Of a DNA stretch of 64,000 nt, positions 26,501 to 37,444 are shown one piece after another; position 1 is the stretch's first letter; every line of letters starts with the position of its first letter. The stretch covers positions 400,297-464,296 of the forward strand of contig NZ_JAJHUO010000002.1 of NCBI RefSeq assembly GCF_020859565.1, written 5' to 3'. Source of the stretch: Saccharothrix luteola (GTDB taxonomy: Bacteria; Actinomycetota; Actinomycetes; Mycobacteriales; Pseudonocardiaceae). The notes below the pieces were generated by a model. The model had not been told where the DNA came from, searched no databases, and saw nothing but the letters and a program-made list of their open reading frames with translations. The position numbers and the translations under genes are program-made.

Positions 26501-29500
26501 CGTCGACGTGCGGGACCTCTACGACACGTTGGCGGGCGCGGGGTACGAGCACGGTCCGGCCTTCCAGGGCGTGCGCGCGGTGTGGCGGGCGGGCGGCGAG
26601 GTGTTCGCCGAGGTCTCCGTGGACGACGCCGCCCGCTACGGCACGCACCCCGCCCTGCTCGACGCGGCCCTGCAACCGCTGGCGCTGCTCGCCGATGCGA
26701 CCGGCGAAGTGCGGTTGCCGTTCTCCCTCACCGGGATCACGGTCCACCGCACCGGAGTGACGACCGCCCGGGTCAGGTTGTCGGGCACGGCCACCGAGGG
26801 TTACACCGTCGCGCTCGCCGACGAGTCCGGCGCGCCGATCGTCACGATCGGCTCGGTCACCACCCGCCCGATGGCGCGTCAGGCCGACGACGCCCTGTTC
26901 GAGCTCGGCTGGCTCCGCCGCGACGGCGACACGACCGCACCGGACCGGGTCGTGGCGCCGCGCTCGGTCGAGGAAGCGCTGGAACTGCTCCAGGCCTTCC
27001 TCGCCGCGGACGGCGACGGGCGTTTGGTCGTGCACACCCGCAACGCGGTGGCGGCCACGCCCGGCGACCACGTGGACGACCTCGACGGCGCGGCCGTCTG
27101 GGGCCTGGTCCGCGCCGCCCAGGCCGAGCACCCCGACCGCTTCGTCCTCGTGGACACCGACGACTCGCCGCCGGTCGTCCTCGACGACGAGGACCAGCTC
27201 GCCGTCCGCCGTGGCGTCGTCCACGTGCCCCGGCTCGTCCGGACCACCGCGCACGCGGCCGTCACGGGCTCGCTGGTGGAGCCGGGCACCGGAAACCTGG
27301 ACGACCTGGTGTTCGCCGAGGCCCCGGAGACCCCGTTGCGACCGCACGAGGTCCGGGTCCGGGTGCGGGCGGCCGGGCTGAACTTCCGCGACGTCCTGAT
27401 CGCGCTGGGCGTCTACGGTCCGATCGCCGGCTCCGCCGGTGGCTCGACCCCCGCTCCACTCGGCAGCGAGGGGGCGGGCGTGGTCACCGAGGTCGGCTCG
27501 GCCGTCACGGGGTTACGGGTCGGCGACCGGGTGCTCGGGCTGCTGTCCGGCGCGTTCGGACCGAGCGCGGTCGCCGACCACCGGGTGCTCGCGCCGATGC
27601 CCGCCGACTGGACGTTCAGCCGGGCCGCGGCCGTGCCGGTGGCGTTCCTGACCGCGTGGTACGGCCTGGTCGACCTCGGCCGGGTGGGCGCGGGCGACCG
27701 CGTGCTGATCCACGCGGGCGCGGGCGGTGTCGGCATGGCCGCGATCCAGCTCGCCCGACGGCTCGGCGCGGAGGTGTTCGCCACGGCGAGTCCGGGGAAA
27801 TGGGACGTGCTGCGCGGGTTGGGTTTGGCCGACGACCACATCGCGTCGTCGCGGACGCTGGAGTTCGAGCAGCGCTTCCCGCGGGTGGACGTGGTGCTGA
27901 ACTCGTTGGCCGGTGAATTCACCGACGCGTCCCTGCGCCTGCTGGCCGACGGCGGCCGGTTCGTCGACATGGGCAAGGCCGACGTCCGCGACGTGCCCGG
28001 CTACCGGGCGTTCGACCTGGCCGAAGCGGGCCCCGAGCGGCTCGGCGAGGTGCTGGCGGAGGTCGTGCGGCTGCTCGTGGCGGGCGAGGTGCGGGTGTCG
28101 CCGATCACCGCGTGGGACGTCCGGCGGGCGCGGGAGGCGTTCCGGCACATGAGCCAGGCCGGGCACGTCGGCAAGATCGTGCTGACCGTCCCGGCCCCGC
28201 TCGACCCGGACGGCACGGTGCTCGTCACCGGCGGCACCGGCACGCTGGGCCTGCTCGTGGCCCGCCACCTCGTCACCGCGCACGGCGCGCGGAAGCTCGT
28301 GCTGGTGAGCCGGTCCGGTGCCGCGCCCGCCGACCTCGACGGCGCGGACGTCACCGTGGCCGCGTGCGACGTGAGCGACCGGGAGGCGTTGGCCGCGCTG
28401 CTGGACGGGATACCGGACCTGACCGCGGTGGTGCACGCGGCCGGGGTGCTGGACGACGGCGTGATCGAGTCGCTGACCCCCGAACGGCTCGCCGTCGTGC
28501 GTGCCGGGAAGGCCGATGCCGCCCGGCACCTGCACGAGCTGACCCGACACCTCGACCTGAGCGCCTTCGTGCTGTTCTCCTCGGCCGCCGGGGTGCTCGG
28601 CAGCGCGGGGCAGGGCAACTACGCCGCCGCCAACGCCTACCTGGACGCGTTGGCCGAACACCGCAGCCGGCAGGGCCTGGTCGCGGTGTCCGTGGCGTGG
28701 GGGCAGTGGGAGCACGACAGCGGCCTGACCGGGCAGCTGGCCGACACCGACCGGCGGCGCTTGGCGCGGTCCGGGGTCGTGCCGCTGTCCACCGAGCACG
28801 GCTTGGCCCTGTTCGACGCCGCCCTCACCGCGCCCGAGCCGACGGTGGTGGCCGCCGGGCTCCGGGTGTCCGCGTTGGGCGACCGGCCGGTGCTGCGTGC
28901 GCTGACCCGTCGTCGGCCCGCCCGGACGTCGGGGGTGGCGCGGGAACTCGGCGCGTTGCCCGAAGCCGAGCAGCGCGCGGCCCTGCTGGACCTGATCACC
29001 ACGCACAGCGCGGCGGTGCTCGGGCGCGCGGACGGTGTCGACGCCGATCGGGCGTTCAAGGACCTCGGGTTCGACTCGCTGACCGCCGTGGAGCTGCGCA
29101 ACCGGCTCGCCGCGGCGGTCGGGGCCCGGTTGTCGGCGACCATGACGTTCGACCACCCCACGCCGGTGAAACTGGTCGACTACCTGCGGGAAGTGCTGCT
29201 CGGCGCGGCGCGGCGGACCGTCGCGCCGGTCGCCGCGGCCGGCGCCGACGACCCGATCGCGTTGGTGGGCATGGGGTGTCGGTTCCCCGGTGGTGTGGGT
29301 TCGGCGTCGGACCTGTGGCGGCTCGTGTCCGAGGGCGTGGACGCGATCGGCGACTTCCCCGCCGACCGGGGTTGGGACGTGGCCGCGCTGTACGACCCGG
29401 ACGGCGGACCCGGCACCACCTACACCAGGTCCGGCGGGTTCCTCGCGGACGTGGGCGGGTTCGACGCGGCGTTCTTCGGGATCTCGCCGCGTGAGGCGTT

Positions 29501-32500
29501 GGCGATGGACCCGCAGCAGCGCCTGGTGTTGGAGACGGCGTGGGAGGCGTTCGAGCACGCGGGGATCGACCCGACCTCGTTGCAGGGCAGTCGGACCGGC
29601 GTGTTCACGGGCAGTTGGGCGTCCGGGTACGCGGGCGGTGTGGACCAGGTCTCGCGGGACGTCGAGGGTTACCTGGCCACCGGCACGGCGACGAGCGTGA
29701 CGTCCGGGCGGGTGTCGTACCTGCTGGGTCTGGAAGGTCCGGCGCTGTCGATCGACACCGCGTGCTCGTCGTCGTTGGTGGCGATCCACCTCGCGGCGCA
29801 GGCGCTGCGGTCGGGTGAGTGCGACTTGGCGCTGGCGGGCGGTGTGACGGTCATGGCCACGCCGGCGAGTTTCGTGGAGTTCTCGCGGCAGCACGGCCTG
29901 TCCGCCGACGGTCGCTCGAAGTCCTTCGCCGCTGCCGCTGACGGCACGAGTTGGGGTGAAGGCGCGGGGTTGGTGCTGCTGGAGCGGTTGTCGGACGCGC
30001 GTCGGCGTGGTCACCAGGTCTTGGCGGTGGTGGCGGGTTCGGCGGTGAACCAGGATGGTGCGTCGAACGGGTTGACTGCGCCGAATGGTCCGTCTCAGGA
30101 GCGGGTGATTCGGCAGGCTCTGGCGAACGCGGGTCTATCACCGTCTGATGTGGACGCTGTGGAGGCGCACGGTACTGGCACCACGTTGGGCGATCCGATT
30201 GAGGCGCAGGCGTTGTTGGCGACTTATGGTCAAGAGCGTTCGGAGCCGTTGTGGTTGGGATCGGTGAAGTCGAACATCGGCCACACGCAGGCGGCGGCCG
30301 GTATCGCGGGCGTGATCAAGATGGTGATGGCGTTGCGGCACGAGCGGTTGCCGCGGACGCTGCACGTGGACGAGCCGACACCGCACGTCGAGTGGGAGCA
30401 GGGCGAGATCCGGCTCCTCACCGAGGCGCAGCCGTGGCCCGGGGCCGACCGGCCGCGCCGGGCCGGAGTCTCCGCGTTCGGGATCAGCGGCACCAACGCC
30501 CACCTGATCCTCGAACAGGCGCCTCCGGGCGAACCGGTCGAGGTGGCGGACCCGGTGCCGTGGCTGTTGTCGGCCAAGACCCCGGAGGCCCTGCGCGCCC
30601 AGGCACGACGGCTGCGCGACTTCGCCGGCGACCCGGCGGTGGGTCCGGTCCTGGCGGGGCGGACGCGGTTCGCCTACCGCGCCGCCCTCACCGATCCGAC
30701 CACGCTCCTGGCCGACCTCGACGCGTTGGCCGACGCCCCGATCGTCGCGGCCGGGGTCGGCAAGACGGCGTTCGTGTTCTCGGGTCAGGGTTCGCAGTGG
30801 CGGGGGATGGGTCGCGGGTTGTACGAGGCGTATCCGGTGTTCGCGGAGGCGTTGGATGAGGTGTGTGGGCGGTTGGGGTTGTCGTTGTGGGACGTGGATC
30901 TGGATCAGACGGGATACACGCAGTCGGCGTTGTTCGCCGTTGAGGTGGCGTTGTTCCGGTTGGTGGAGTCGTTGGGTGTGCGCCCTGATTACCTGATCGG
31001 GCATTCGGTGGGTGAGATCGCCGCCGCGCACGTCGCCGGTGTGTTGAGCCTGGATGACGCGTGCACGTTGGTGTCGGCGCGTGGTCGGTTGATGCAGGAG
31101 TTGCCGCCGGGTGGCGCGATGGTGTCGATCAGGGCTTCTGAGGCGGAAATCGAGCTGACTCAGGGTGTCGAAATCGCGGCCGTCAACGGGCCCGACTCGG
31201 TGGTGATCTCCGGTGGTGAGGAGGCGGTGCTGAGGCTCGCCGAGCTGTGGCGGGAACGGGGTCGCGAGACGCGACGGTTGGCGGTGAGCCATGCGTTCCA
31301 CTCGGCGCATATGGAGCCGATGTTGGCCGAGTTCGCTGGGGTCTTGGAGGGGTTGACGTTCGGTTATCCACAGCTCCCGATCGTGTCGACGATTTTGTCG
31401 GACCGTTCGGGTAGCGTTGCAAACAGGGATCCCCTGGGCGGGGACCCTTCCGCAGGCACGGTGTTCGACGCCGGGTATTGGGTGCGGCAAGCGCGGGATG
31501 CGGTGCGGTTCGCCGATGGCGTGGAGTGGTTGCGTGCCAGTGGTGTGACGGCGTTCCTGGAGATCGGGCCCCATCCCACGCTCGTGCCGACCGGCGTGAT
31601 GCGGCGCGACGACGACTCGCCCGAACGACTCCTCGCCGCCCTCGGCCGGCTCTGGGAGCAGGGTGCGGACTGGCGTCCGCCGGTGCCGCCCGCCCACCTC
31701 GACCTGCCCGCCTACCCGTTCCAACGCGAACGGTTCTGGTTGGTGCCCAGCGTGCCGGCGGACGTGGCCGGCGCGGGCCTCGACGCGCTGGACCACCCGT
31801 TGCTGCGGGCCTCCGTGACCCTGCCCGACGGCCAGGGCGTGGTGCTGACAGGCGTACTGGCCCGATCCGCGCACGCCTGGTTGGCCGAGCACACCGTCCT
31901 CGACACGGCCCTGCTGCCCGCCACCGGCTTCGTGGAGCTGGCGTTGCAGGCCGGCGGTCACGTCGGCTGCCCCGTGCTGGCCGAACTCGTGCTCGAAGCG
32001 CCACTCCCGCTGCACGACACCGTGCACGTCCAGGTCACCGTCGGCGCGCCGGACGAGACCGGGCGGCGTCCGGTCACGCTGCACTCGCGCACCGCCGCCG
32101 AGCCGGACGACTGGACCCGCCACGCCACCGGCGTCCTGCGCCCCGAACCGGCCACCCCGCCGCACGGGCCCGCCACGTGGCCACCGGCCGACGCCACCCC
32201 GGTCGACATCACCACCCTCTACGACACGCTCGCCGCCGCGGGCTACGACTACGGGCCGACGTTCCAAGGACTGCGCGCCATCTGGCGGCACGGCGACGAC
32301 CTGCACGCCGAGGTCGCGTTCCCCGCCGACCACGCGCAGCTCACCGGCTACGGCATCCACCCGGCCCTGCTGGACGCGGCGATCCAGCCGCTCACCCTGC
32401 TCACCGGCATCACCGCCGAGGTCGACGGCCCCGGCCAGGGCCTGGCCAGGCTGCCGTTCTCGTTCGCGGGCGTCTCGATCACCGGCACGGCCGCCACCCT

Positions 32501-34997
32501 GCGGGTCGTGCTGTCGCCGACCGCGCCGGACACCTACGCGGTGCACGTCACCGACACGGCGGGAACGCCGGTGGCCACCGTCGACTCGCTCGTGCTGCGC
32601 CCCGTCGAGCTGGGCGGTCTCGCCGTCGCCCGCCACCCCGACTCCCTGTTCACGCTCGACTGGGCGCCGTTGCCGGTCACCGACGCGCCGGACGTCCCGG
32701 CCGAGTACCGCGAACTCGCGCGCGCCGGGGGAGACCCGGTCGAGCAGACCCACGCCCTCACCCGCCAGGTGCTCCACGACGTGCAGCGCGCCCTGGCCGA
32801 CGACACCCGCCTGGTGATCGTCACCAGCGGCGACGACCTGCCCCTCGCGGCGGCTCAGGGGCTGGTGCGCAGCGCGCAGACCGAGCACCCGGGCCGGTTC
32901 CTGCTGGTCGAGCACGACGACACGGAAGCGTCCCGCCAGGCGCTCCCGGCCGCCGTGCGCACCGCGTTCGACCGAGCGGAACCACAGGTGCGGCTGCGCG
33001 ACGGCGCGCTGTCGGCGCCCAGGCTCACCAAGTCCGCCCAGGGCGGCCCGCCACGCCCGCTGCGCGGCACCGCGTTGATCACCGGCGGGTTCGGGGTCCT
33101 CGGCGGCCTGACCGCACGCCACCTCGTCACCGACCACGGCGTGCGGCACGTGGTCCTGGCCGGACGCCGCGGTGCCGCCACCCCCGGCGCGGCGGAGCTC
33201 CGGGACGGGCTGGCCGGCCTCGGCGCGACCGTCACGGTGGCCGCGTGCGACGTCGCCGACCGGGACGCCCTGGCCGAACTGCTCGCCACCATCGACGACC
33301 TGCGCGTGGTCGTGCACACCGCCGGGGTCGTGGACGACGCCGTGGTCACCTCCCTCACCCCCGAGCAGCTGGACGCCGTGCTGCGGCCCAAGGTGGACGC
33401 GGCCTGGCACCTGCACGAGCTGACCCACGACCTGGACGCGTTCGTGCTGTTCTCCTCCGTGGCGGGCGTGCTGGGCAGTCCCGGCCAGGCCAACTACGCG
33501 GCGGCCAACTCCTTCCTCGACGCGCTGGCCCGCCACCGGCACGCGCTCGGCCTGCCCGCCGTGTCGCTGGCCTGGGGTCATTGGGAGCAGGAGAGCGGCA
33601 TCACCGGCCACCTGGGCGAGGCCGACCGACTCCGCCTGGCCCGCGCGGGCCTGCTCGCGCTGCCGACGGACCGGGCGCTGGCGCTGCTCGACGTCGGCCT
33701 CGGTGCCGGGGTGCCCGTGCTGGTGCCCGCCCACCTCGACCCGGCCACGGCGAAGACGCCGCTGCTGCGCGACCAGGCGCCGTCCCGGCGGGCGAAGGCA
33801 CCCGCGGTCGCGCCGTCCGACCTGATCGGCCGGCTCGCCGCGCTGGCCGAACCCGAGCAGCGCGCCCTGCTGCTGGACGTGATCAACACGCACGGCGCCG
33901 CCGTCCTCGGGCACACCACGCGGCTCACCGCCGACCCGCAGCAGGCGTTCCGCGACCACGGCGTCGACTCGCTGACCGCGATCGAGCTGCGCAACCGGCT
34001 CAACGCGGCCACCGGCCTGCAGCTGTCCGCGACCGCCGTGTTCGACTTCCCGACCCCCGCCCAACTGGCCAACCACCTCTACGGTCAGCTGCGCGGCACC
34101 GCCAACCGGGACGCCGGCCCGCTGGAAACCCTGCTGCGCAAGGCGATCGACGTCGACCGCACGCGCGACGGGGTGGAGCTGCTGGCCACCGCGGCTCGGC
34201 TCGGCCCGCTCGCCGACCGGCTCGACGTGACGCCGGTCAAGCTCACCACCGGGTTCGTGCCGCCGGCGTTGATCTGCCTGCCGTCCGCGCTGGCGTTCAC
34301 CGGCGTGGAGGAGTACGCGCGGTTCGCCGCCGCGTTGGAGGCGATGCGGGACGTGACCGCCGTGCCGCTGCCCGGGTTCACCGGCGGCGCACTGCCCGCC
34401 ACCGCCGAAGCCCTGGTGGACGCGCTGACCGACGCGGTCGCCGAAGCCGCCGTGGGCGAGTTCGCGCTCGTCGGGCGGTCCGTGGGGGCGTGGCTCGCCC
34501 GTGCCGTCGCCGGTCGCCTCGAAGCCAGGGGCGTGACACCGGCCGCTCTGGTGCTGATCACCCCGACCGGAGAGCCGCCGCTCGACGGCGTGCTCGACCC
34601 CGAGCACCAGGTCCACCCCGTCGACGACGACCGGCTCGTCGCGATGGGCCGCTACCTCGACCTGGCCGGGCAGTGGGAGCCGGGACCGACCGGCGCGCCG
34701 GTGCTGCACGTCGGCACCGCGCACGAGCGCCCACCGTCCGGGCAGGAGTCGGTCGTGGGGGGCCGCGCCCACCCAAAACCGGGGGGAAAACACAACCCCC
34801 CCACCCCCGGCGGCACCGCGCCCGCGCCCCCCCCGTCCGGGCTGGAGGCGGTGGTGGGCGCCGGCCACCACTTCTCCGTGCTGGAACAGCACTCCGCCTC
34901 CACCGCGCTGGCGATCAGCAGCTGGCTCACGGACTTCCGCGGGTACGGCGCCGGGTTGTCCGAACTCAGGGAAAGGGACGTCCATGATCTGGGATGA
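17769..34997 (+). CDS. Type I modular polyketide synthase, modules E-G with terminal thioesterase
   Basis: This is the final synthase of the assembly line, 5,742 residues. It starts with ATG six bases after the previous stop, behind GGGGGAG. The first 32 residues form a charged helical N-terminal docking segment that should pair with the preceding protein. Domains by approximate residue: KS 33-455, AT 537-870, DH 881-1085, ER 1271-1575, KR 1578-1790, ACP 1843-1915; KS 1934-2360, AT 2429-2755, DH 2777-2985, ER 3168-3475, KR 3480-3695, ACP 3738-3810; KS 3827-4250, AT 4332-4655, DH 4675-4880, KR 5098-5310, ACP 5368-5440, TE 5478-5742. ATs E and F have GHSQGE/YAAHS (methylmalonyl-like); AT G has GHSVGE/HAFHS (malonyl). 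The C-terminus overlaps the next gene by 14 bp. The TE makes this the chain-releasing, probably macrolactonising, protein. Confidence 0.97.
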   Translation: MADEDKLRSYLKRATADLRVMGKRLAEVEEAAREPIAIIGIGCRYPGGVESPDDLWRLVADGVDAIGDFPTDRGWDVPYDPDPDAPGATYARSGGFLADGAGFDAGFFGISPREALAMDPQQRVLLETAWETFDHAGIDPTSLRGSRTAVFTGVWSSGYAAQPPPDLEGFLATGIATSTTSGRVSYLLGLEGAAVSVDTACSSSLVAIHLAAQALRAGECAMALAGGVTVMATPAGFVEFARQRGLAPDGRIKSFADAADGTSWSEGAGLVLLERLSDARRNGHRVLAVVRGSAVNQDGASNGLAAPNGPSQERVIRQALANALLEPSDVDAVEAHGTGTTLGDPIEAQALLATYGQDRAEPLRLGSIKSNIGHTQAAAGIAGVIKMVMAMRHGSLPRTLHVDRPTDHVDWTAGNVSLLTEPAPWPRADRPRRAAVSSFGISGTNAHVILEHVPAEPQSTVDVDLPWLVSARTPQALTAQAERLKTVDAPAANVAQALANRTHFEHRAVALDREGLDGLAAGGGAPGLITGEVGVPGKTVFVFPGQGAQWPGMGRELYETSDVFRTHLDACAEALAPHVDWSLVDVLRDGALDRVDVVQPALFAMMVALAGLWRAHGVVPDAVVGHSQGEIAAAHVAGILSLDDAAKIVALRSKALVSLAGQGGMVSVALSPERAAAYLERWSGRLTVAVVNAPGTVVVSGNTRDLAELLAACAADDLRARALPVDYAAHSVEVEALRDRLRHDLAGITPRPGAIPLYSTVTAAPATDLDADYWYRNLREPVRFEHATRTLLDHGHGVFVEVSPHPVVTSAVEETAARRDVLVTGTLRRDQPHEFRTALARLHVRGVEVDWRFPTGITPAPLPAYPFQRQRFWLRPTTAETGDHPLLTTLVDLPDGGAALTGKVSLSTHPWLADHAVRGSVLLPGTAFLELAAHAATKVGAPAVRELVLETPLVLDQDVVRLQVVVGPPDDTGLRTVTVHSHADEWVRHATGTLGDAPEPTWATPWPPNGEPLDVTHLYDAFAALGYDYGPAFQGVTAAWRVGDEVHAEVEAPAEERFALHPALLDAALHPVALLHPDGPAKLPFAFSGAVLRPTDATVLRVRLSGGPDTYSVTLADQDGAVVASVASLAVRAFADTPDDLFALEWSPVTGNDTAGTRHHVSDHPGDAPDAALAAAQEALAAIQDDQDRLVIVTRRAVAAVPGDVVDLTHAAVWGLVRAAQAEHPGRFVLVDADDSWDGTLADESELVVRKGVLLAPRLVRVDRALTPPDGPWRLEDVGTGSIDDLALVPRPELTGPLASGQVRIALRAAGLNFRDVLIALDVYPGEALMGGEGAGVVLDVGPDVDRFRPGDRVFGLVPGAFAPIAVADHRVLAPMPDDWTFARAASTPVVFLTAWYGLVDLGRLRAGDRVLIHAGTGGVGMAAIQLARHLGAEVFATASPGKWDVLRGLGLADDHIASSRTLEFEQRFPRVDVVLNSLADEFTDASLRLLAPGGRFVEMGKTDVRADTGVDYTAFEIADAGLRRLGEILTEVLRAFADGVLRPLPMDVRGVRDAVDVFRHMSQARHIGKIVLALPAALDGTVLVTGGLGTLGRAVAAHLVAKHGVRRLVLVGRGGGEAPELDADVRVVACDVSDREQVAELVASIPDLTAVVHAAGVLDDAVVTALTPRQVADVFAPKARAAWHLHELTRHLDLAAFVLFSSASGVLGSPGQANYAAANTFLDALAVHRRALGLPAVSLAWGYWAEASGMTGHLSDADRQRLTRAGVVPLTTEHALDLFDAALAADRAAVAPVALNLPALARTPVLPSALRGLVGRKPVKRPVHRGALADRLRSLSEAEQTAVVLDVVMANTATVLGHASPDAVDTRQPFKDLGFDSLTAVELRNRLGTATGLRLPATVTFDHPTPARLADYLRDEIAGTRREIAAPVVRAVEDDPIVIVGMGCRLPGGVGSPDDLWRLVSDGVDAITDFPADRGWDLDRLYHPDPDHAGTSYTRSGGFLTDVAGFDADFFGISPREALAMDPQQRVLLETAWEAFEHAGIDPTSLRGSRTGVFTGIWASGYGAPTDVEGYFGTGAATSVVSGRIAYLLGLEGVAVSLDTACSSSLVAMHLAAQALRTGEVDLALAGGVTVIATPVGFTEFSRQRGLAADGRCKPFSAAADGTSWGEGAGLVLLERLSDARRNGHQVLAVLAGTAVNQDGASNGLTAPNGPSQERVIRQALANAGLEPSDVDAVEAHGTGTSLGDPIEAQALLATYGVDRSEPLWLGSVKSNIGHTQAAAGVAGVIKMVMALRHGQLPRTLHVDEPTPHVDWTAGDIRLLTEPVAWPGTGRPRRAAVSSFGISGTNAHVVLEQAPEATGATADVELPWLVSAKSEPALREQVRRVREFAEHHPDVGIGRALAGRAKFPHRAAILGSDVVSGVAGAADRTVFVFPGQGAQWVGMGRELYAAEPVFRDAVDACERALAPHVDWSLVEVLNGGALDRVDVVQPALFAVMVALARLWQSVGVEPDVVVGHSQGEIAAAHVAGALSLEDAARVVALRSKALVALSGRGGMVSLGLSADRAATYLARWGERLTVAVVNAPGSVVVSGDTDALDELLAAADDVRARRLPVDYAAHSAQVEAIRDRLLADLADITPSSARVPLHSTVTGEVIDTAGLDAAYWYRNLRAPVLFEQAARALLAEGSPVFVEISPHPVLVPALEEQDATTSGTLRRDQGGRAAFLAAAARLFVLGVDVDWGVPAPAVGLPTYPFQRERFWLAPRGAGDVSGAGLDPVDHPLLGASVELPGDRAVVLTGTVSTATHPWLADHAVLGVVLLPATAFVELVAHAAGVVGCAAVEELVLESPLVLDGAVRVQVVVGVADETGRHPVEVRSQGQDDWVRHATGALAPEPVAAPAFPSSWPPAGARPVDVRDLYDTLAGAGYEHGPAFQGVRAVWRAGGEVFAEVSVDDAARYGTHPALLDAALQPLALLADATGEVRLPFSLTGITVHRTGVTTARVRLSGTATEGYTVALADESGAPIVTIGSVTTRPMARQADDALFELGWLRRDGDTTAPDRVVAPRSVEEALELLQAFLAADGDGRLVVHTRNAVAATPGDHVDDLDGAAVWGLVRAAQAEHPDRFVLVDTDDSPPVVLDDEDQLAVRRGVVHVPRLVRTTAHAAVTGSLVEPGTGNLDDLVFAEAPETPLRPHEVRVRVRAAGLNFRDVLIALGVYGPIAGSAGGSTPAPLGSEGAGVVTEVGSAVTGLRVGDRVLGLLSGAFGPSAVADHRVLAPMPADWTFSRAAAVPVAFLTAWYGLVDLGRVGAGDRVLIHAGAGGVGMAAIQLARRLGAEVFATASPGKWDVLRGLGLADDHIASSRTLEFEQRFPRVDVVLNSLAGEFTDASLRLLADGGRFVDMGKADVRDVPGYRAFDLAEAGPERLGEVLAEVVRLLVAGEVRVSPITAWDVRRAREAFRHMSQAGHVGKIVLTVPAPLDPDGTVLVTGGTGTLGLLVARHLVTAHGARKLVLVSRSGAAPADLDGADVTVAACDVSDREALAALLDGIPDLTAVVHAAGVLDDGVIESLTPERLAVVRAGKADAARHLHELTRHLDLSAFVLFSSAAGVLGSAGQGNYAAANAYLDALAEHRSRQGLVAVSVAWGQWEHDSGLTGQLADTDRRRLARSGVVPLSTEHGLALFDAALTAPEPTVVAAGLRVSALGDRPVLRALTRRRPARTSGVARELGALPEAEQRAALLDLITTHSAAVLGRADGVDADRAFKDLGFDSLTAVELRNRLAAAVGARLSATMTFDHPTPVKLVDYLREVLLGAARRTVAPVAAAGADDPIALVGMGCRFPGGVGSASDLWRLVSEGVDAIGDFPADRGWDVAALYDPDGGPGTTYTRSGGFLADVGGFDAAFFGISPREALAMDPQQRLVLETAWEAFEHAGIDPTSLQGSRTGVFTGSWASGYAGGVDQVSRDVEGYLATGTATSVTSGRVSYLLGLEGPALSIDTACSSSLVAIHLAAQALRSGECDLALAGGVTVMATPASFVEFSRQHGLSADGRSKSFAAAADGTSWGEGAGLVLLERLSDARRRGHQVLAVVAGSAVNQDGASNGLTAPNGPSQERVIRQALANAGLSPSDVDAVEAHGTGTTLGDPIEAQALLATYGQERSEPLWLGSVKSNIGHTQAAAGIAGVIKMVMALRHERLPRTLHVDEPTPHVEWEQGEIRLLTEAQPWPGADRPRRAGVSAFGISGTNAHLILEQAPPGEPVEVADPVPWLLSAKTPEALRAQARRLRDFAGDPAVGPVLAGRTRFAYRAALTDPTTLLADLDALADAPIVAAGVGKTAFVFSGQGSQWRGMGRGLYEAYPVFAEALDEVCGRLGLSLWDVDLDQTGYTQSALFAVEVALFRLVESLGVRPDYLIGHSVGEIAAAHVAGVLSLDDACTLVSARGRLMQELPPGGAMVSIRASEAEIELTQGVEIAAVNGPDSVVISGGEEAVLRLAELWRERGRETRRLAVSHAFHSAHMEPMLAEFAGVLEGLTFGYPQLPIVSTILSDRSGSVANRDPLGGDPSAGTVFDAGYWVRQARDAVRFADGVEWLRASGVTAFLEIGPHPTLVPTGVMRRDDDSPERLLAALGRLWEQGADWRPPVPPAHLDLPAYPFQRERFWLVPSVPADVAGAGLDALDHPLLRASVTLPDGQGVVLTGVLARSAHAWLAEHTVLDTALLPATGFVELALQAGGHVGCPVLAELVLEAPLPLHDTVHVQVTVGAPDETGRRPVTLHSRTAAEPDDWTRHATGVLRPEPATPPHGPATWPPADATPVDITTLYDTLAAAGYDYGPTFQGLRAIWRHGDDLHAEVAFPADHAQLTGYGIHPALLDAAIQPLTLLTGITAEVDGPGQGLARLPFSFAGVSITGTAATLRVVLSPTAPDTYAVHVTDTAGTPVATVDSLVLRPVELGGLAVARHPDSLFTLDWAPLPVTDAPDVPAEYRELARAGGDPVEQTHALTRQVLHDVQRALADDTRLVIVTSGDDLPLAAAQGLVRSAQTEHPGRFLLVEHDDTEASRQALPAAVRTAFDRAEPQVRLRDGALSAPRLTKSAQGGPPRPLRGTALITGGFGVLGGLTARHLVTDHGVRHVVLAGRRGAATPGAAELRDGLAGLGATVTVAACDVADRDALAELLATIDDLRVVVHTAGVVDDAVVTSLTPEQLDAVLRPKVDAAWHLHELTHDLDAFVLFSSVAGVLGSPGQANYAAANSFLDALARHRHALGLPAVSLAWGHWEQESGITGHLGEADRLRLARAGLLALPTDRALALLDVGLGAGVPVLVPAHLDPATAKTPLLRDQAPSRRAKAPAVAPSDLIGRLAALAEPEQRALLLDVINTHGAAVLGHTTRLTADPQQAFRDHGVDSLTAIELRNRLNAATGLQLSATAVFDFPTPAQLANHLYGQLRGTANRDAGPLETLLRKAIDVDRTRDGVELLATAARLGPLADRLDVTPVKLTTGFVPPALICLPSALAFTGVEEYARFAAALEAMRDVTAVPLPGFTGGALPATAEALVDALTDAVAEAAVGEFALVGRSVGAWLARAVAGRLEARGVTPAALVLITPTGEPPLDGVLDPEHQVHPVDDDRLVAMGRYLDLAGQWEPGPTGAPVLHVGTAHERPPSGQESVVGGRAHPKPGGKHNPPTPGGTAPAPPPSGLEAVVGAGHHFSVLEQHSASTALAISSWLTDFRGYGAGLSELRERDVHDLG
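23570..29195 (+). other. PKS module F: KS-AT-DH-ER-KR-ACP
   Basis: The KS has LDTACSSSL. The AT has GHSQGE and YAAHS. The DH has [10 protein letters not shown] and LLDAALQ, but the usual YGP motif reads EHGPAF. The ER has [13 protein letters not shown] and a short Gly/Ser/Pro insertion after ALGVYG. The KR has LDD, LFSSAAG and NYAAANAY. A saturated methyl-branched unit is expected. Confidence 0.89.
30757..31648 (+). repeat. Malonyl-AT segment, copy 2 (copy 1 in module D)
   Basis: This is the module G partner of the near-identical segment at 14347-15246, including the hairpin-bearing insertion. The boundaries are where the shared T-rich third-position usage gives way to the GC-rich usage of the flanks. 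Confidence 0.8.
31425..31448 (+). repeat. Hairpin-bearing insertion inside malonyl-AT of module G
   Basis: AGGGATCCCC, loop TGGGC, then GGGGACCCT: the same element as at 15027-15050. The encoded residues [15 protein letters not shown] have no counterpart in ordinary malonyl-ATs. Confidence 0.55.
34200..34994 (+). other. Thioesterase domain with internal duplication
   Basis: The domain follows the last ACP. The nucleophile motif is GRSVG (usually GHSxG) near base 34480, and the C-terminal catalytic His is likely in [12 protein letters not shown]. It should release the chain, probably as a macrolactone. Between these motifs sits a 33-residue in-frame insertion caused by the imperfect duplication described separately. 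Confidence 0.85.
34710..34872 (+). repeat. Imperfect tandem duplication, 99-nt period, in the TE domain
   Basis: About 63 bases from 34710 (encoding [20 protein letters not shown]) recur 99 bases on, from about 34809 (encoding [20 protein letters not shown]). The copies differ at many sites and are separated by a spacer with runs of G, A and C (GGGGGGAAAACACAACCCCC). The period keeps the frame. It could be a true duplication or a sequencing or assembly artefact in a difficult GC-rich stretch. Confidence 0.8.
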
Positions 34998-37227
34998 CGT
35001 GTTCATCGGCGGCACCGGGCACTACCTGCCGCCGCGCACGCAGGCGACGGACGCCGTGCCCGACACCGACACCATGCGGCGGCTGCTCGCGCTGTCCGAC
35101 TTCACCTCGTTCACCCGGTCCGACGACCTGACCGAGCACGCCATGGCGGTGCGGGCCGCGATCGGCGCGCTGCGCCAGTCCGGGCTGACCGGCGCCGACA
35201 TCGCGATGGCGGCCTACGCGCAGATGGACCACCAGGACCACATGGCGTCCTCGTGCCACCTCCAGCGCGTCCTCGGCCTCGGCCACGCCCTGGTGTTCGA
35301 GGTCGAGGCGACCAGCAACGGCGGCTCGGCCGCGCTCCAGGCCGCCGCCGCGCACCTGGTGGCCGACCGGTCCGCCACCGCCACCCTGGTCACGGCGACC
35401 GCCCGGTTCCTGCCGCCGCGCTGGGAGCGCTGGCAGCCCACCGTCGGCATCTTCCTGGCCGACGGCGCCGCGTCGGCCGTGCTCACCCGCGACGGCGGCC
35501 GGGCGCGCCTGGTCGCCACCGCCAACAGCTCCGCCACCCAGATGGAGGTCCTGGCCACCCCGTCCATCCCCGACCCGCTCGGGCACCGCAACCGCACGCC
35601 CATCGAGGTCACCGGCCTCGCGCCCTACCTGACCCTGATGAGCGAGGCGCTGGTCAACGCGGTCGAGCAGGCCGCCAAGGAGGCGAACACCGCGATCGCC
35701 GACATCACCCGGTTCGTCATCACGGGCCTGGGGCTGGCGCAGCTGCAGGTCGTGGTGCTGGAACCGCTCGGCATCGACCTGGACCGCACCACCTGGCCGT
35801 TCCTGCGCGAACTCGGCCACGTCGGGCCGTGCGACCAACTGCTCGGCGTCGACCACCTGCTCAACGACGGCGGCCTGGAGCCGGGCGACACGATCATGGT
35901 GATCGGCCTGGGCATGGGTTCCCGGTTCACCGCCGCGCTGCTGGAGGTCACCGAGCCGCCCACGCGCGGCACGACGTTCGTCGCGCAGTCGGTCGAGATC
36001 CCGCCGGTCGAGCGGTACACCATCGACCCGTCCGGCAGCGACATCTTCGGCGAGGCGGCCAGGCTGCGCGAACGCGGCCACACCACGCCCGTCGAACTTC
36101 CCGGCGGCATCGGCGCGTGGGCGGTGACCGGGCACGACGCCGTCAAAGCCGTGCTGCTGGACCCGGCCGTCTCCAAGGACGCCAACCGGCACTGGCCCGC
36201 GTGGCGCAACGGCGAGATCCCGCCCGACTGGCCGCTGATCATGTGGGTGGCGATGAAGAACATGTTCACCGCCTACGGCGAGGACCACGCCCGGCTGCGC
36301 AAGCTGGTGGCCAAGGCGTTCACCGCGCGCCGCATCGACGCCATGCGCCCGCGCGTCGAGGAGATCACCGCCGACCTGATCGACCGGCTGGCCGCCGTGC
36401 CACGCGGTCAGGTGGTCGACCTGCGCGCGGAGTTCGCGTTCCAGCTGCCGATCCGGGTGATCAGCGGCCTGTTCGGGCTGTCCGAGCAGACGGGCGCCGA
36501 CCTGCGCCGCCTGGTGGAGGCGGTGTTCAGCCTCGACGCCGACCCCGACGGCGTGCAGGGCGCGTCCGCCGAGCTCTACATGCTGCTGAAGGGCCTGGTC
36601 GCGGAGAAGCGCGCGAATCCCGGCGACGACATGACCACCGACCTGATCGCGGCGCAGGAGGAGGACGGCAGCCGGCTCAGCGAGCAGGAGCTGCTGGACA
36701 CGTTGCTGCTGACCATCAGCGCCGGCTTCGAGACCACGGTCAACCTGCTCGACAACGCCGTGCACGGGCTGGCCGCGCACCCCTCCCAGCTCGGTCTCGT
36801 CACCGCCGGGACGAGCACCTGGGACGACGTGGTGGACGAGACGCTGCGCTGGCAGGCGCCGGTGCCGAACCTGCCGCTGCGGTACGCGGTGGACGACGTG
36901 GAGGTCGACGGCGTCGCGATCGCCAAGGGCGACGCGATCCTGGTGTCGTTCGGCGCGGCCGGCCGTGACCCGGCGCGGCACGGCGAGAACGCCGAGGCGT
37001 TCGACATCACCCGGCCGTCCCGCCGCGACCACCTGGCGTTCGGCCACGGCGTGCACTTCTGCCTCGGCTCGCCGTTGGCGCGGATGGAGGCCACGGTGGC
37101 GTTGCGGGCGCTGTTCGGGCGGTTCCCGAACCTTCGGCTGGCCGTGCCGCCCGCGGAGCTGGAACCGTTGGGGTCGTTCTTCACCAACGGGCACAAGACG
37201 CTGCCCGTGGTGCTGGAGCAGGACTGA
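34984..37227 (+). CDS. KAS III-like domain fused to cytochrome P450
   Basis: The fusion has 747 residues. Residues 1-325 resemble ketoacyl-ACP synthase III, but the nucleophile position reads EATSNGG (Ser for Cys), the PHQAN motif reads TGLGL, and the GNTSAA Asn loop reads GHVGPC. It is therefore unlikely to condense acyl chains; acyl transfer or a carrier/scaffold role is possible, since the KAS III-like DpsC also uses Ser. Residues 333-747 are a complete P450: I-helix SAGFETT, K-helix ETLRW, heme loop [10 protein letters not shown], which would hydroxylate or epoxidise the macrolide. The ATG overlaps the PKS stop by 14 bp and follows GGGAAAGGGA. I know of no described protein with this exact fusion, but could not search. 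Confidence 0.9.
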   Translation: MIWDDVFIGGTGHYLPPRTQATDAVPDTDTMRRLLALSDFTSFTRSDDLTEHAMAVRAAIGALRQSGLTGADIAMAAYAQMDHQDHMASSCHLQRVLGLGHALVFEVEATSNGGSAALQAAAAHLVADRSATATLVTATARFLPPRWERWQPTVGIFLADGAASAVLTRDGGRARLVATANSSATQMEVLATPSIPDPLGHRNRTPIEVTGLAPYLTLMSEALVNAVEQAAKEANTAIADITRFVITGLGLAQLQVVVLEPLGIDLDRTTWPFLRELGHVGPCDQLLGVDHLLNDGGLEPGDTIMVIGLGMGSRFTAALLEVTEPPTRGTTFVAQSVEIPPVERYTIDPSGSDIFGEAARLRERGHTTPVELPGGIGAWAVTGHDAVKAVLLDPAVSKDANRHWPAWRNGEIPPDWPLIMWVAMKNMFTAYGEDHARLRKLVAKAFTARRIDAMRPRVEEITADLIDRLAAVPRGQVVDLRAEFAFQLPIRVISGLFGLSEQTGADLRRLVEAVFSLDADPDGVQGASAELYMLLKGLVAEKRANPGDDMTTDLIAAQEEDGSRLSEQELLDTLLLTISAGFETTVNLLDNAVHGLAAHPSQLGLVTAGTSTWDDVVDETLRWQAPVPNLPLRYAVDDVEVDGVAIAKGDAILVSFGAAGRDPARHGENAEAFDITRPSRRDHLAFGHGVHFCLGSPLARMEATVALRALFGRFPNLRLAVPPAELEPLGSFFTNGHKTLPVVLEQD

Positions 37228-37354
37228 GGTGACCCCACCCACGTCCGACGGCGCGAGGCTCCGGGCACGCCGCCAGGCACGCGGTGGGAGTGGCCGACCA
37301 CGACGTGATCACGCATGCACCACAAGCCTGCTAACCGAGGGGAGGTGGCGAGGG
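37228..37354 (+). promoter_or_regulatory. Untranslated region before the resistance leader ORF
   Basis: This is the only sizeable gap in the macrolide gene string. It contains a perfect 10-bp palindrome CGTGATCACG at 37304-37313 and a perfect Shine-Dalgarno GGAGGT at 37341-37346 serving the leader ORF. No convincing -35/-10 pair is visible, so whether a promoter lies here is unknown. Confidence 0.45.
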
Positions 37355-37444
37355 ATGCCCGGCACGGGCGAGGACGACCGGCCCCGCACGGTGTCGGCGA
37401 TCCACCCCGCGGTCAGGGCGGTGTGCTCCCTCGCCGAGAACTGA
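37355..37444 (+). CDS. Putative 29-residue leader peptide upstream of macrolide glycosyltransferase
   Basis: The frame starts at ATG with a perfect GGAGGT eight bases upstream, the strongest ribosome site in the neighbourhood. It encodes 29 residues (MPGTGEDDRPRT... CSLAEN) and ends in TGA sharing its last base with the ATG of the glycosyltransferase (TGATG). The glycosyltransferase itself has only a weak ribosome site. The arrangement is that of translationally coupled or attenuated antibiotic-resistance genes such as erm leaders. The peptide matches no leader I recognise. Function is inferred from layout only. Confidence 0.5.
   Translation: MPGTGEDDRPRTVSAIHPAVRAVCSLAEN
37367..37436 (+). 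promoter_or_regulatory. Possible attenuator: mutually exclusive stems over the leader ORF
   Basis: GGCGAGG at 37367-37373 can pair with CCTCGCC at 37429-37435. CGGCGA at 37395-37400 can pair with TCGCCG at 37431-37436. Both use the same segment just upstream of the glycosyltransferase start, so they exclude each other. In GC-rich DNA short stems arise by chance, so this is suggestive only. Confidence 0.3.

Larger units (their letters stand above)
29247..34085 (+). other. PKS module G: KS-AT(malonyl)-DH-KR-ACP with altered DH motif
   Basis: The KS has IDTACSSSL. The AT has GHSVGE and HAFHS (malonyl). The DH motif reads [10 protein letters not shown]: the conserved Gly of HxxxGxxxxP is Asp at residue 4712 (bases 31902-31904), while LLDAAIQ is intact. 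The KR has [11 protein letters not shown] in place of LDD, LFSSVAG and NYAAANSF. The ACP reads HGVDSL, not LGFDSL. If the DH works, the lactone is alpha,beta-unsaturated; if not, a 3-hydroxy group remains. Confidence 0.87.

Noticed and set aside
2265..35015. Very long open frames on the - strand opposite the PKS genes (over 4,500 codons in one case)
   Set aside because: They are antisense shadows produced by GC-rich codons. Their translations are Arg/His/Gly-rich with no domain, and the + strand PKS is unambiguous.
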